Part shown: piece by piece, positions 57,567 through 64,000 of the stretch
Layout of the letters: every line of letters starts with the position of its first letter
Numbering within the stretch: the first letter of the stretch is position 1
Source of the DNA: Paenibacillus sinopodophylli
GTDB lineage: Bacteria; Bacillota; Bacilli; Paenibacillales; Paenibacillaceae
NCBI RefSeq assembly: GCF_005930355.1
Contig: NZ_VDBO01000003.1
Coordinates: forward strand, 62,001 to 126,000
Direction: 5' to 3'
Length of the DNA stretch: 64,000 nt
Notes under the pieces: model-generated
Seen by the model: the letters and a program-made list of their open reading frames with translations, nothing else
Told to the model about the DNA's origin: nothing
Databases searched by the model: none
Translations under genes and position numbers: made by a program

Positions 57567-58757
57567 CTAATCATGGCGAAGCGCGTCAACAGGCCGCAGT
57601 CCCGCCGCCTTATTAGCTGGCAAATAACCAAATACGACACCAACCAGCGCTGAGAATGCGAACGCCAGCCATACGGTATCTATCGGAACTTCCGTCTCCG
57701 TCTGCATCACTACTCCAATGATGACAGAAGCAATATAGCCAAGCCCAATGCCGAGCGCACCGCCAAGGCCGCTTATGCATACGGCCTCCACTAGAAACTG
57801 GAACAGGATATCCCGTTTCTTCGCTCCAAGAGACTTTCGAATTCCAATCTCTCTCGTTCGCTCCGTTACCGATACGAGCATAATATTCATGATGCCAATA
57901 CCGCCGACGATCAACGATATAATCGCTACATAAATCAGCTGTCTGTTCATCGTCTCATTTACCGAATTAAGTGTCTTCATCGCTTCCTCTTGATTAAGCA
58001 CACGGTATGCATTCTCGTTGCCCCGGAATTTCTCATAGAGAACAGCTTCAATTGCAGTAACCGTCCTAGCCATTAACTCTGTATCCGTAACAGTTAGATT
58101 AATCGTAGAAACACCTTTAGTTTGAAATATTTTTTGAGCCGTCGTAACGGGAATCAATATTTTCTCATCGTTTGAGCCTGTAAGCGAGCTGCCTTGGGAT
58201 TCAAGCAAACCGACAATGGTAAACTGGTAGCCGTTTATCGTAATTTTTTTACCGACTGCGGCAGACGGGTCCTCTCCCTCATCTTCAAAGAGATCAGTTG
58301 CAGTATCTACTCCAATCAGCGCTACCTTTGTATTGTTCTTGATATCAGGAGAAGCAATATACCTCCCATCCTGCACAGGGAAATCCTTCACCTCTTCATA
58401 AGCTGCAGTAATCCCCTCTACCGTTACAGATACTTCCGTCTTCCCATACTTCGCATAACCGGTCGCACTTGTAACAGGAGCAACACCGGCTATGTTTGAC
58501 ACGTCACCAAGCTCATTCGCTTCATCGACAGACAGCGTCGTAACCGTACCGCGGCCTAGAATCGTAACGGAGAGTGAGTTCGGGCTGCCTAGAGACGATA
58601 CCTGCTCCGCCACTTCATTAGAGGATGCCTTCCCCATCGCCACAAGCGCGATAACCGTTGCAACGCCAATCAAGATCCCAAGCATAGACAGAATGGTTCT
58701 AAGCTTGTTGGACAATACGCTCTTGACTGCCATCTTGAGGCCCTGTGTAAGTTTCAT
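57567..58757 (-). CDS. MacB-like ABC transporter permease
   Basis: A 396-residue permease with four membrane segments: one at the N-terminus (LRTILSMLGILIGVATVIAL), a large extracytoplasmic MacB_PCD domain, then three at the C-terminus (LIYVAIISLIVGGIGIMNIM; EAVCISGLGGALGIGLGYIA; VWLAFAFSALVGVVFGYLPA). ERTREIGIRKSLGAK is the conserved coupling segment. It works with the ATPase and adaptor encoded upstream as a tripartite-like exporter; substrates in Gram-positives are often peptides or antibiotics. The ATG at 58757 has AGGAGGG upstream and overlaps the ATPase gene by 59 bases. Confidence 0.92.
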   Translation of the reverse strand: MKLTQGLKMAVKSVLSNKLRTILSMLGILIGVATVIALVAMGKASSNEVAEQVSSLGSPNSLSVTILGRGTVTTLSVDEANELGDVSNIAGVAPVTSATGYAKYGKTEVSVTVEGITAAYEEVKDFPVQDGRYIASPDIKNNTKVALIGVDTATDLFEDEGEDPSAAVGKKITINGYQFTIVGLLESQGSSLTGSNDEKILIPVTTAQKIFQTKGVSTINLTVTDTELMARTVTAIEAVLYEKFRGNENAYRVLNQEEAMKTLNSVNETMNRQLIYVAIISLIVGGIGIMNIMLVSVTERTREIGIRKSLGAKKRDILFQFLVEAVCISGLGGALGIGLGYIASVIIGVVMQTETEVPIDTVWLAFAFSALVGVVFGYLPANKAAGLRPVDALRHD

Positions 58758-59466
58758 CGCCGTCCCTCCTCTCCCGGACATGCTCAGTCAGCACCCCGTC
58801 CCTAATAATAACTGTACGGCTAGCCCGTTTCGCGACTTCCATGTCATGGGTAATCAATACGATCGTCTGGCCCGTTCGGTTCAGCTCCTCCATCATACTG
58901 AGCACTTCCATACCCGTCTTCGAATCCAACGCCCCTGTAGGTTCATCTGCCAGCAGCATAGGCGGATTCGTCGCTAATGCCCGTGCGATGGCAACCCGTT
59001 GCTGTTGTCCGCCGGAAAGCTCGTTCTGACGATGGTGCATCCGCTGCCCAAGTCCTACTCGCTCCAGCGCATCCATCGCTCGCATTCTCCGCTCCTTGCC
59101 TGGTAAGCCTCTGTAAATAAGAGGAAGCTCGCAATTCTCCAGCGCCGTCAGCTTGGGAAGCAGGTGATAGCCTTGAAAGATAAAGCCAATCTTTTTGTTG
59201 CGCATTTCCGCCAGTTTATTGTCGCTTTGCCCGGTTACTTCCATCCCCTCCAGCTTGTAGCTGCCTTCGGAAGGCAGATCGAGACAGCCAATAATGTTCA
59301 TGAGTGTTGATTTGCCTGATCCAGAAGGACCTACGATAGCTAGAAAATCACCATGTGCAACCTTAAGCGATACCTCATGCAGCACGGTCGTCTTCTCACG
59401 AGCCATCATATAAAACTTCGTAACATTAGACATTTCAATTAAAGGGGCATTCGTATGCATGCTCAT
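58699..59466 (-). CDS. MacB-like ABC transporter ATP-binding protein
   Basis: A 255-residue ATPase with Walker A GPSGSGKST, Q-loop FIFQGYHLLP, signature LSGGQQQR, Walker B MLLADEPTGALD and H-loop ITHD. It belongs to the LolD/MacB subfamily. The C-terminal 30 residues extend past the usual end. Its ATG overlaps the stop of the adaptor gene (ATGA), and its own end overlaps the permease start, giving a tightly coupled three-gene operon. Confidence 0.94.
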   Translation of the reverse strand: MSMHTNAPLIEMSNVTKFYMMAREKTTVLHEVSLKVAHGDFLAIVGPSGSGKSTLMNIIGCLDLPSEGSYKLEGMEVTGQSDNKLAEMRNKKIGFIFQGYHLLPKLTALENCELPLIYRGLPGKERRMRAMDALERVGLGQRMHHRQNELSGGQQQRVAIARALATNPPMLLADEPTGALDSKTGMEVLSMMEELNRTGQTIVLITHDMEVAKRASRTVIIRDGVLTEHVRERRDGDETYTGPQDGSQERIVQQA

Positions 59467-61052
59467 CGTGTTCCACCGCCGGTCGCAGCCCGCGTACCGC
59501 CGCCTCCGCCTGTACCGCCCATTCCCATTCCGCCTCCACCGCTAGGGAAACCCATACCTCCGCCTGGGAAGCCGCCTTGCTGTGTGAAGGATTCCGTTTC
59601 TGAACCCATCCCTGCTGTACCCTGTGCGATAGGAACAAGTACGTTGTCACCTTCTGCCAATCCTGATACGATTTCAACAAAATTCTCATCGCTGAGGCCA
59701 GTTGTCACTTCAACCATCTGGCCTTCAAGACCACCCATCATCCTTCCTCCGCCTGTTCGACCGCCCGCTGCCATGCCTCCGCCTGCGGTTGCACCAGCTT
59801 CTCCGCTTGCAGCCGCGCCTGTCCCTTGGCCACCTTGCTGTCCACCCGCTGCCATACCCGTACCTCGGCCGCCTTGCAGACCGCCTGCAACCGCACCTGT
59901 CCCTTGACCGCTTTGCTGACCGCCCTCTGCCATACCCGTACCTTGGCCGCCTTGCTGACCGCCTGCAACCGCACCTGTCCCTTGACCGCTTTGCTGTCCA
60001 CCCGCTGCCATACCCGTACCTTGGCCGCCTTGCCAGCGTCCTTCAGACGTTCCGCCCTCTTGGCCTGCTGGCGCAGAACCCTGCTGACCGCTGGTTCCCG
60101 CTGACGCTTCACCGTTTTCGCTAGGAATACGGACAAATGATCTTGTCCCCATCTCTACGACCGCATTAACCGGGACAAGTACGACATTTTCCTTAGAAGC
60201 AATCGTGATGGCAGCTTCACCAGACATGCCTGCCTTTACTCCCGTGATATCATTAATCAAAATATTCACTTCAAAAGCGGAAGAACCATTGCTCGAGGTA
60301 CCTTCCTTCGCAATTTCAGAAACGGTCGCTTCAATTGTTCGATCCGTGATGGCGCTCAATGACAAATTGACGGCTTGTCCCACCTCAACCATTGCAATAT
60401 CAAGCTCGTCAACAGACGTGACAAATTCAAGCTCCGTATAATCCACGATCGCAGCCACTGTTGTATTCGCATTAACCTCATCACCGACCTCGATATCCAT
60501 TTCTGTAATCTCACCGTCAATAGAAGCGGCAACGACCTTTTCTTCTTTCGCTTGCTCTTCATATATATCTTGCAATTGATCGTTGTAGTCGGCGATCTCT
60601 ACGTTCGCAGCCTCCATCTCCTTCTGGAGAGACTTCTTTGTTTCCTCCTCCTTCTCCGTTCCCGTTGCTTCCTTGTAGCTCTCCTGATAGCCCTCAATGG
60701 AAGTCTTGAGCTTCGTTATGCTCTTTTCAATTGAACTTATTTTATCTTCATTATCTTCAGCCGCTTCAAACGTAACGAGCACTTGACCGGCTTTAATTTT
60801 ATCCCCAACCTTGACGTTTACTGTTGCGATTGTACCGCTTTTTCCTGCTGTTACCGTTTCACGCGAATTCGCGGCAACGGAACCTGTACCGCTGATTTGC
60901 TTCAAGATCGAACCTTTTGTGGCGGCTACCGTTTGCGATGTTGGCGTTGCTCCCACTGCTGCCTCGTCTTTTGCAAAATAAAAATAATAGGCCCCTGCAC
61001 CTGCAGCCGCCAAAATGATGATGATGCTAATTCCTATCGTCCATTTCTTCAT
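59463..61052 (-). CDS. HlyD/MacA-like efflux adaptor with glycine/glutamine-rich repeats
   Basis: A 529-residue membrane-fusion-type adaptor. One N-terminal membrane helix (TIGISIIIILAAAGAGAYYF) is followed by a lipoyl half-motif (VAANSRETVTAGKSGTIATV), a short coiled coil (SSIEKSITKLKTSIEGYQES) and the second lipoyl half with a beta-barrel (GEITEMDIEVGDEVNANTTV). Residues about 340-417 are 13-residue repeats built on QGTGMAAGGQQSG. A beta segment (VEVTTGLSDENFVEIVSGLA) follows, and the C-terminus is glycine-rich (GGFPGGGMGFPSGGGGMGMG). The start is taken at the ATG at 61052 with GGAGGGTGG upstream; the open frame to 61232 crosses a repeat element. Confidence 0.88.
   Translation of the reverse strand: MKKWTIGISIIIILAAAGAGAYYFYFAKDEAAVGATPTSQTVAATKGSILKQISGTGSVAANSRETVTAGKSGTIATVNVKVGDKIKAGQVLVTFEAAEDNEDKISSIEKSITKLKTSIEGYQESYKEATGTEKEEETKKSLQKEMEAANVEIADYNDQLQDIYEEQAKEEKVVAASIDGEITEMDIEVGDEVNANTTVAAIVDYTELEFVTSVDELDIAMVEVGQAVNLSLSAITDRTIEATVSEIAKEGTSSNGSSAFEVNILINDITGVKAGMSGEAAITIASKENVVLVPVNAVVEMGTRSFVRIPSENGEASAGTSGQQGSAPAGQEGGTSEGRWQGGQGTGMAAGGQQSGQGTGAVAGGQQGGQGTGMAEGGQQSGQGTGAVAGGLQGGRGTGMAAGGQQGGQGTGAAASGEAGATAGGGMAAGGRTGGGRMMGGLEGQMVEVTTGLSDENFVEIVSGLAEGDNVLVPIAQGTAGMGSETESFTQQGGFPGGGMGFPSGGGGMGMGGTGGGGGTRAATGGGTR
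59800..60034 (-). repeat. 39-bp tandem repeat in the efflux adaptor gene
   Basis: About six 39-bp in-frame units (13 residues), with alternating versions QGTGMA and QGTGAV that make a 78-bp higher-order period. Confidence 0.88.
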
Positions 61053-61136
61053 TCGCTTACATCCACCCTCCATTAGTCTAAGTAAGTTAGAATATAGCAC
61101 TCTAACATGAACGGAAGATGAACAAGCCGGCACTTC

Positions 61137-61230
61137 AAGCGTAAACAATTGAAGCCGTCCTCTGGCGGCTAAGCTAATGTTTCGCGCAGAAATTGACATA
61201 AATTTGAAAATATATATTTTCCTATATTTC
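61137..61230 (+). repeat. Two-hairpin interspersed repeat, copy A
   Basis: Contains GCGTAAAC, GAAGCCGTCCTCTGGCGGC, TAATGTTTCGCG and a tail ending CCTATATTTC, matching copies at 23699-23796 and 48295-48393 in order and spacing. Confidence 0.75.
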
Positions 61231-61240
61231 AAAAAAACAA

Positions 61241-61270
61241 GGCTCCCCCTCCCAAACGGGAGAAGAAGCC
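61241..61270 (-). terminator. Terminator of the sucrase-fructokinase operon
   Basis: Stem GGCTTC...AGCC with an inner TCTCCC/GGGAG stem, followed on the minus strand by TTGTTTTTTT. Confidence 0.8.
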
Positions 61271-61288
61271 CTGCCGAAATGATAGTTA

Positions 61289-62242
61289 TTAAGCCAGCAC
61301 AGGAAGCTCTGCTAACAGTGGAAGCGACGAAATCGCGCCTTCCCTAGTCGTTGTCAGCGCAGCAGCAGCATTGGCAAATGCCACGATTCGCTCAGCTTGA
61401 CTTGCATCTATGTGCTCCAGGTAGCCTTTGTTTCTTTGGAGCTGATACAGCAGGGCACCTACAAAAGCATCTCCCGCTCCCGTTGTATCGATCACCGCTA
61501 CCTTCTGGCCTGGAATAGATACCTCGTATTCACGCGTATACCATACCGCTCCTTCCGATCCTTTGGTGTAGACCACCGCCAGCACATCGCCTACAAACAA
61601 AGAGGAGATTGCCTCCTGCTCGTCCGTAATGCCGGTAATAAAAGCAAGCTCATCCGAGCTGATTTTGACCAAATGACTTCGAGGAATAAACGAAAGAATG
61701 GTCTGCCTGCATTGCTCATGGTCTGCCCATAGCGGCAATCTAACATTCGGATCGAAGCTAATAAGCCCGCCAGCCGCTTTCATAGCCGTAATGGCTTTGA
61801 TGTGTGCATATTTGACTGGTGCCTCGATGAGATCCACGGAACAATAATGCAAAATATCTCCTTCGTGAAACCAAGCCTCGTCGATTTCGTCCTCTGTAAG
61901 CAGCATATCCGCACTAGGATTCCGATAAAATGAAAAATCCCGATCTCCGTCTGCCTTTAAGCTGACGAATGCGAGCGCCGTATTCGCTTCGCCAGTCCGC
62001 AGTACGAAGCGCGTATCGACATTGACGGCAGCGAGCGTCTCCACTAAAAAGTCGCCGAAGGCATCCGATCCCAGCTTGCCTATAAATGCACTGCTCCCGC
62101 CTAGCTTCGCCACTGCGCAGGCTACGTTAGCTGGAGCGCCGCCAGCTTCCTTCCTAAACGAGACCACATCCTTCAATTCCGTCCCCCTAGTATCCGGAAT
62201 GAAATCGATCAACGCTTCACCAATCGTATACAGCTTTGACAA
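61289..62242 (-). CDS. PfkB-family fructokinase
   Basis: A 317-residue ribokinase-fold kinase. Signature 1 is AGGAPANVACAVAKLGGSSA, and signature 2 is DTTGAGDAFVGALLYQL with the catalytic Asp in GAGD. The substrate lid region has SFYRNPSADMLL. It phosphorylates fructose to fructose-6-phosphate, using the fructose released by the sucrase encoded upstream. The start is TTG at 62242, because AGGAGGG lies 6 bases upstream and it falls 11 bases after the sucrase stop; an ATG at 62272 is inside the sucrase gene. Confidence 0.9.
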   Translation of the reverse strand: MSKLYTIGEALIDFIPDTRGTELKDVVSFRKEAGGAPANVACAVAKLGGSSAFIGKLGSDAFGDFLVETLAAVNVDTRFVLRTGEANTALAFVSLKADGDRDFSFYRNPSADMLLTEDEIDEAWFHEGDILHYCSVDLIEAPVKYAHIKAITAMKAAGGLISFDPNVRLPLWADHEQCRQTILSFIPRSHLVKISSDELAFITGITDEQEAISSLFVGDVLAVVYTKGSEGAVWYTREYEVSIPGQKVAVIDTTGAGDAFVGALLYQLQRNKGYLEHIDASQAERIVAFANAAAALTTTREGAISSLPLLAELPVLA

Positions 62243-62253
62243 TGCAAACCCTC

Positions 62254-63603
62254 CTATTTCATCATGTCCCATTTCTTAAACGATACAATCGTACATACCC
62301 CATCGCTATACGTTTGAATGCCAAGCGAACGGGTACTTGGGTAAATTCTGCTGGTCATAACCTTCTCGCCGCCTTGAATAAATACCTCAACAGAGGATTT
62401 ATCCACAAAAATATTCAACGCGAGCAATCCATCCTTCATCGCTATCCTAGTTCTACGCTCACCGCCAAGGCCGATACCAGACTTATCACGGTTAAATCGG
62501 AATTTCTCCTCTGCCTGCCGATAGGATAGCACCGTCTCTTCCTCGCCGTACACCCTTAGCTTCAAGCCAAACTCCTCTGCTTGATCCGCCTTGAAAACGA
62601 CCTCGAGCTCATAGCAATCCCCACTGACATCCATATCTTTAATACCTGATAAAACAATATCGCTTGTCTCATAACCATTCTTTCGGTAGGCCTTCGTTTC
62701 CTCCAGCGGCTTGAATACTAACGACTCTCCTTGTAAAACAACTTCGCGAGGCAGTGTCATGGCACCAGCCCAATAGTGACCAAGCTGCGTCGGAATCTCA
62801 GTTTCCCACGTCTCCATCCATGCCATAATAATGCGTCTACCTCTCTCGTCGGTCGTCGTCTGCGGAGCATAATAATCAAAACCATAGTCGACAGGCTCAT
62901 AACGATCGTAGCTAAAGGTGCTTTGCAGAATATCCAAGCGTCCTATCATATATGTAGTGGAGTGTACATTATGATAGTCATCTCCTTGTGCAGGCATACG
63001 CTGCGGCGACATTACAAGCACATCATGACCGTCCAGCTCAAATAAATCCGGGCATTCCCAGTTATCGCCAAGCTTTCCGTCACTACGGGCGATTTCACCG
63101 ATGAAATTCCAATCCACTAAATCAAAGGAACGATATAATAAAATCAATCCACTGCCATGCCCATCATTAGAGCCTAGCACCACATAATATGCGCCGTCAC
63201 GTTCGAACACCTTGGGATCACGGAAATCCTTTTGGCTTACGCCTGCGGGGATTTGCTCCGTACGGATGACCGGATTGGCAGCCAGTTTCTCGAAATGGAT
63301 ACCATCCTCGGATACTGCTATATTTTGATTTTGGCGGTAATCATTATCCGTCCCTGTTACGATATGGCCGGTATACATCAAATATAGCCTGCCATCGCGC
63401 TCGAAAGCGCTGCCCGAGAAGCAGCCATCGCGATCATAGGTCTGATCTGGTGCTAGAGCAACCGGCAGATGCTTCCACGTCATAAGATCCGGACTCACCG
63501 CGTGTCCCCAGTGCATTGGGCCCCATACGGGTTGGTACGGATAATACTGATAGAACATATGATATTCCCCATTGTAATAGATAAATCCGTTTGGATCATT
63601 CAT
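62254..63603 (-). CDS. Glycoside hydrolase family 32 (sucrase / levanase type), 5' end frameshifted
   Basis: A 449-residue GH32 enzyme as read from the first usable ATG. The nucleophile motif MNDPNGF starts the frame; SGSAF, FRDPKV (transition-state Asp) and WECPDLF (acid/base Glu) complete the five-blade propeller active site. A C-terminal beta-sandwich ends near FVDKSSVEVFIQGG. Families of this type normally carry about 40 residues before W-M-N-D-P. Those residues are encoded just upstream in the same frame but have no start codon, because of an apparent 2-base TA insertion (see 63604-63719). It hydrolyses sucrose or sucrose-6-phosphate to glucose and fructose and is followed by a fructokinase. 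No signal peptide, so cytoplasmic. Confidence 0.85.
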   Translation of the reverse strand: MNDPNGFIYYNGEYHMFYQYYPYQPVWGPMHWGHAVSPDLMTWKHLPVALAPDQTYDRDGCFSGSAFERDGRLYLMYTGHIVTGTDNDYRQNQNIAVSEDGIHFEKLAANPVIRTEQIPAGVSQKDFRDPKVFERDGAYYVVLGSNDGHGSGLILLYRSFDLVDWNFIGEIARSDGKLGDNWECPDLFELDGHDVLVMSPQRMPAQGDDYHNVHSTTYMIGRLDILQSTFSYDRYEPVDYGFDYYAPQTTTDERGRRIIMAWMETWETEIPTQLGHYWAGAMTLPREVVLQGESLVFKPLEETKAYRKNGYETSDIVLSGIKDMDVSGDCYELEVVFKADQAEEFGLKLRVYGEEETVLSYRQAEEKFRFNRDKSGIGLGGERRTRIAMKDGLLALNIFVDKSSVEVFIQGGEKVMTSRIYPSTRSLGIQTYSDGVCTIVSFKKWDMMK

Positions 63604-63719
63604 CCAGCCAAACTCGCTTATGAGATGATAATTAAGCCGATATTCATCCTTTAATAAATACTTACGCTGAGCAACAAATGCATCCGCATTTTCTCTTGTA
63701 TATAAGATAAATCAATCAT
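63604..63719 (-). other. Displaced N-terminal coding segment of the GH32 gene
   Basis: In frame with the sucrase, the segment reads YTRENADAFVAQRKYLLKDE then YRLNYHLISEFGW, typical of GH32 N-termini, back to a TGA at about 63714. The ATG at 63719 starts MIDLSY in a different frame. Removing one TA from the TATATA at about 63701-63706 would join the two. The ribosome site of that ATG (GAAAGGG) is unusually close. Confidence 0.6.
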
Positions 63720-63781
63720 CCCTTTCTACTTATTTAATGGAGCCTTGCATAACTACTGGAAAAACAACTAGGCAATGCGTC

Positions 63782-63795
63782 TGCATACGCTTACA
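63782..63795 (-). promoter_or_regulatory. Catabolite-responsive element (cre-like) upstream of the sucrase gene
   Basis: On the minus strand TGTAAGCGTATGCA matches the CcpA box TGWAANCGNTNWCA at 12 of 14 positions. It lies about 65 bases upstream of the ATG at 63719, a plausible repressing site. The remaining sequence to 64000 is AT-rich with no recognisable gene. Confidence 0.5.
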
Positions 63796-64000
63796 TCACA
63801 TCCGATATTCATATGAATGGGGACCCATTTGCAGTTTAGAAAACCAATGGAGCCGGTATATTTTGAAGACAAGAATCACAAGAACCTGGCATGATACAAT
63901 CATGACTACAACCATTAAAAAGAACAAACATCCATAGCATATAGTCCCATTAAGTATAGCTAAATTCGCAGCATAATCAATCTATAGCTAGATAATTATG

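Noticed and set aside
61053..61232. 60-residue N-terminal extension of the efflux adaptor
   Set aside because: It runs through the interspersed repeat. The ATG at 61052 is followed directly by a membrane segment as in other adaptors.
3386..63719. tRNA and rRNA genes
   Set aside because: No cloverleaf-like or rRNA-like conserved segments were noticed anywhere in the window.
63737..63937. 66-codon plus-strand frame near the right edge
   Set aside because: No ribosome site, no recognisable product, and it covers the cre-like site and upstream region of the sucrase gene.

Overview
The window comes from a spore-forming, flagellated, Gram-positive bacterium and most resembles Paenibacillus or a close relative. 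The reasons are the comF-yvyF-flgM-flgK-flgL-fliW-csrA-hag gene order, the degS-degU pair, the spoIID-spoIIQ-spoIIID-mbl-flhO-flhP order, an alpha/beta-type spore protein gene, several proteins with S-layer homology (SLH) domains, and csaB, which pyruvylates the wall polymer that SLH domains bind. Nearly all genes lie on the minus strand. Only two large surface-protein genes, at 17256 and 49278, lie on the plus strand.

Layout. 1-3265: two tandem Maf-type flagellin glycosylation genes, the first cut by the window edge. 3386-12729: a late flagellar block (fliT-like, fliS, fliD, flaG, two tandem flagellin genes, csrA, fliW, flgL, flgK, flgN, flgM, yvyF) with several recognisable sigma-D promoters. 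12842-16281: comFC and an unusually long comFA carrying a 42-bp tandem repeat. 16433-18758: a small membrane protein of unknown function, then a divergent LPXTG adhesin preceded by what reads as a cyclic-di-GMP-II riboswitch. 18879-20775: degU and degS. 20852-28225: two very large exported proteins. 28404-30678: metK behind a possible attenuator, a spore protein gene and a small exported protein. 30734-40378: three large surface proteins, including a likely S-layer protein with two in-frame starts. 40640-49033: wall-polymer and lipid genes (tagO-like, tagA-like, csaB, a DUF5693 protein, a phosphoglucomutase, fabZ, a CDP-alcohol phosphatidyltransferase). 49278-51491: a secreted Ig-like (Big_2) repeat protein. 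51608-57441: an EpuA-like protein, flhP, flhO, mbl, spoIIID, spoIIQ and spoIID. 57567-61052: a MacAB-like ABC exporter with a glycine/glutamine-repeat adaptor. 61289-63719: a fructokinase and GH32 sucrase operon whose first codons appear frameshifted.

How the parts fit. The window is dominated by the cell surface and by the choice between swimming and settling. Sigma-D promoters and the FliW-CsrA-Hag loop control flagellin, with CsrA-type hairpins in both flagellin leaders. The Maf proteins probably glycosylate flagellin. DegS-DegU and a c-di-GMP-responsive adhesin would favour attachment. TagO, TagA and CsaB would build and pyruvylate the polymer that anchors the SLH proteins made next door.

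The main points for a second look are: the riboswitch-adhesin pair; the hag duplication, which carries a relic of csrA and one variable patch; a flgM sigma-D promoter whose -10 element is also the 5' arm of a terminator; the comFA repeat insertion; a family of roughly 100-bp two-hairpin repeats (three copies); the metK leader hairpin; and the GH32 frameshift. All assignments come from reading the sequence. No database search was run.
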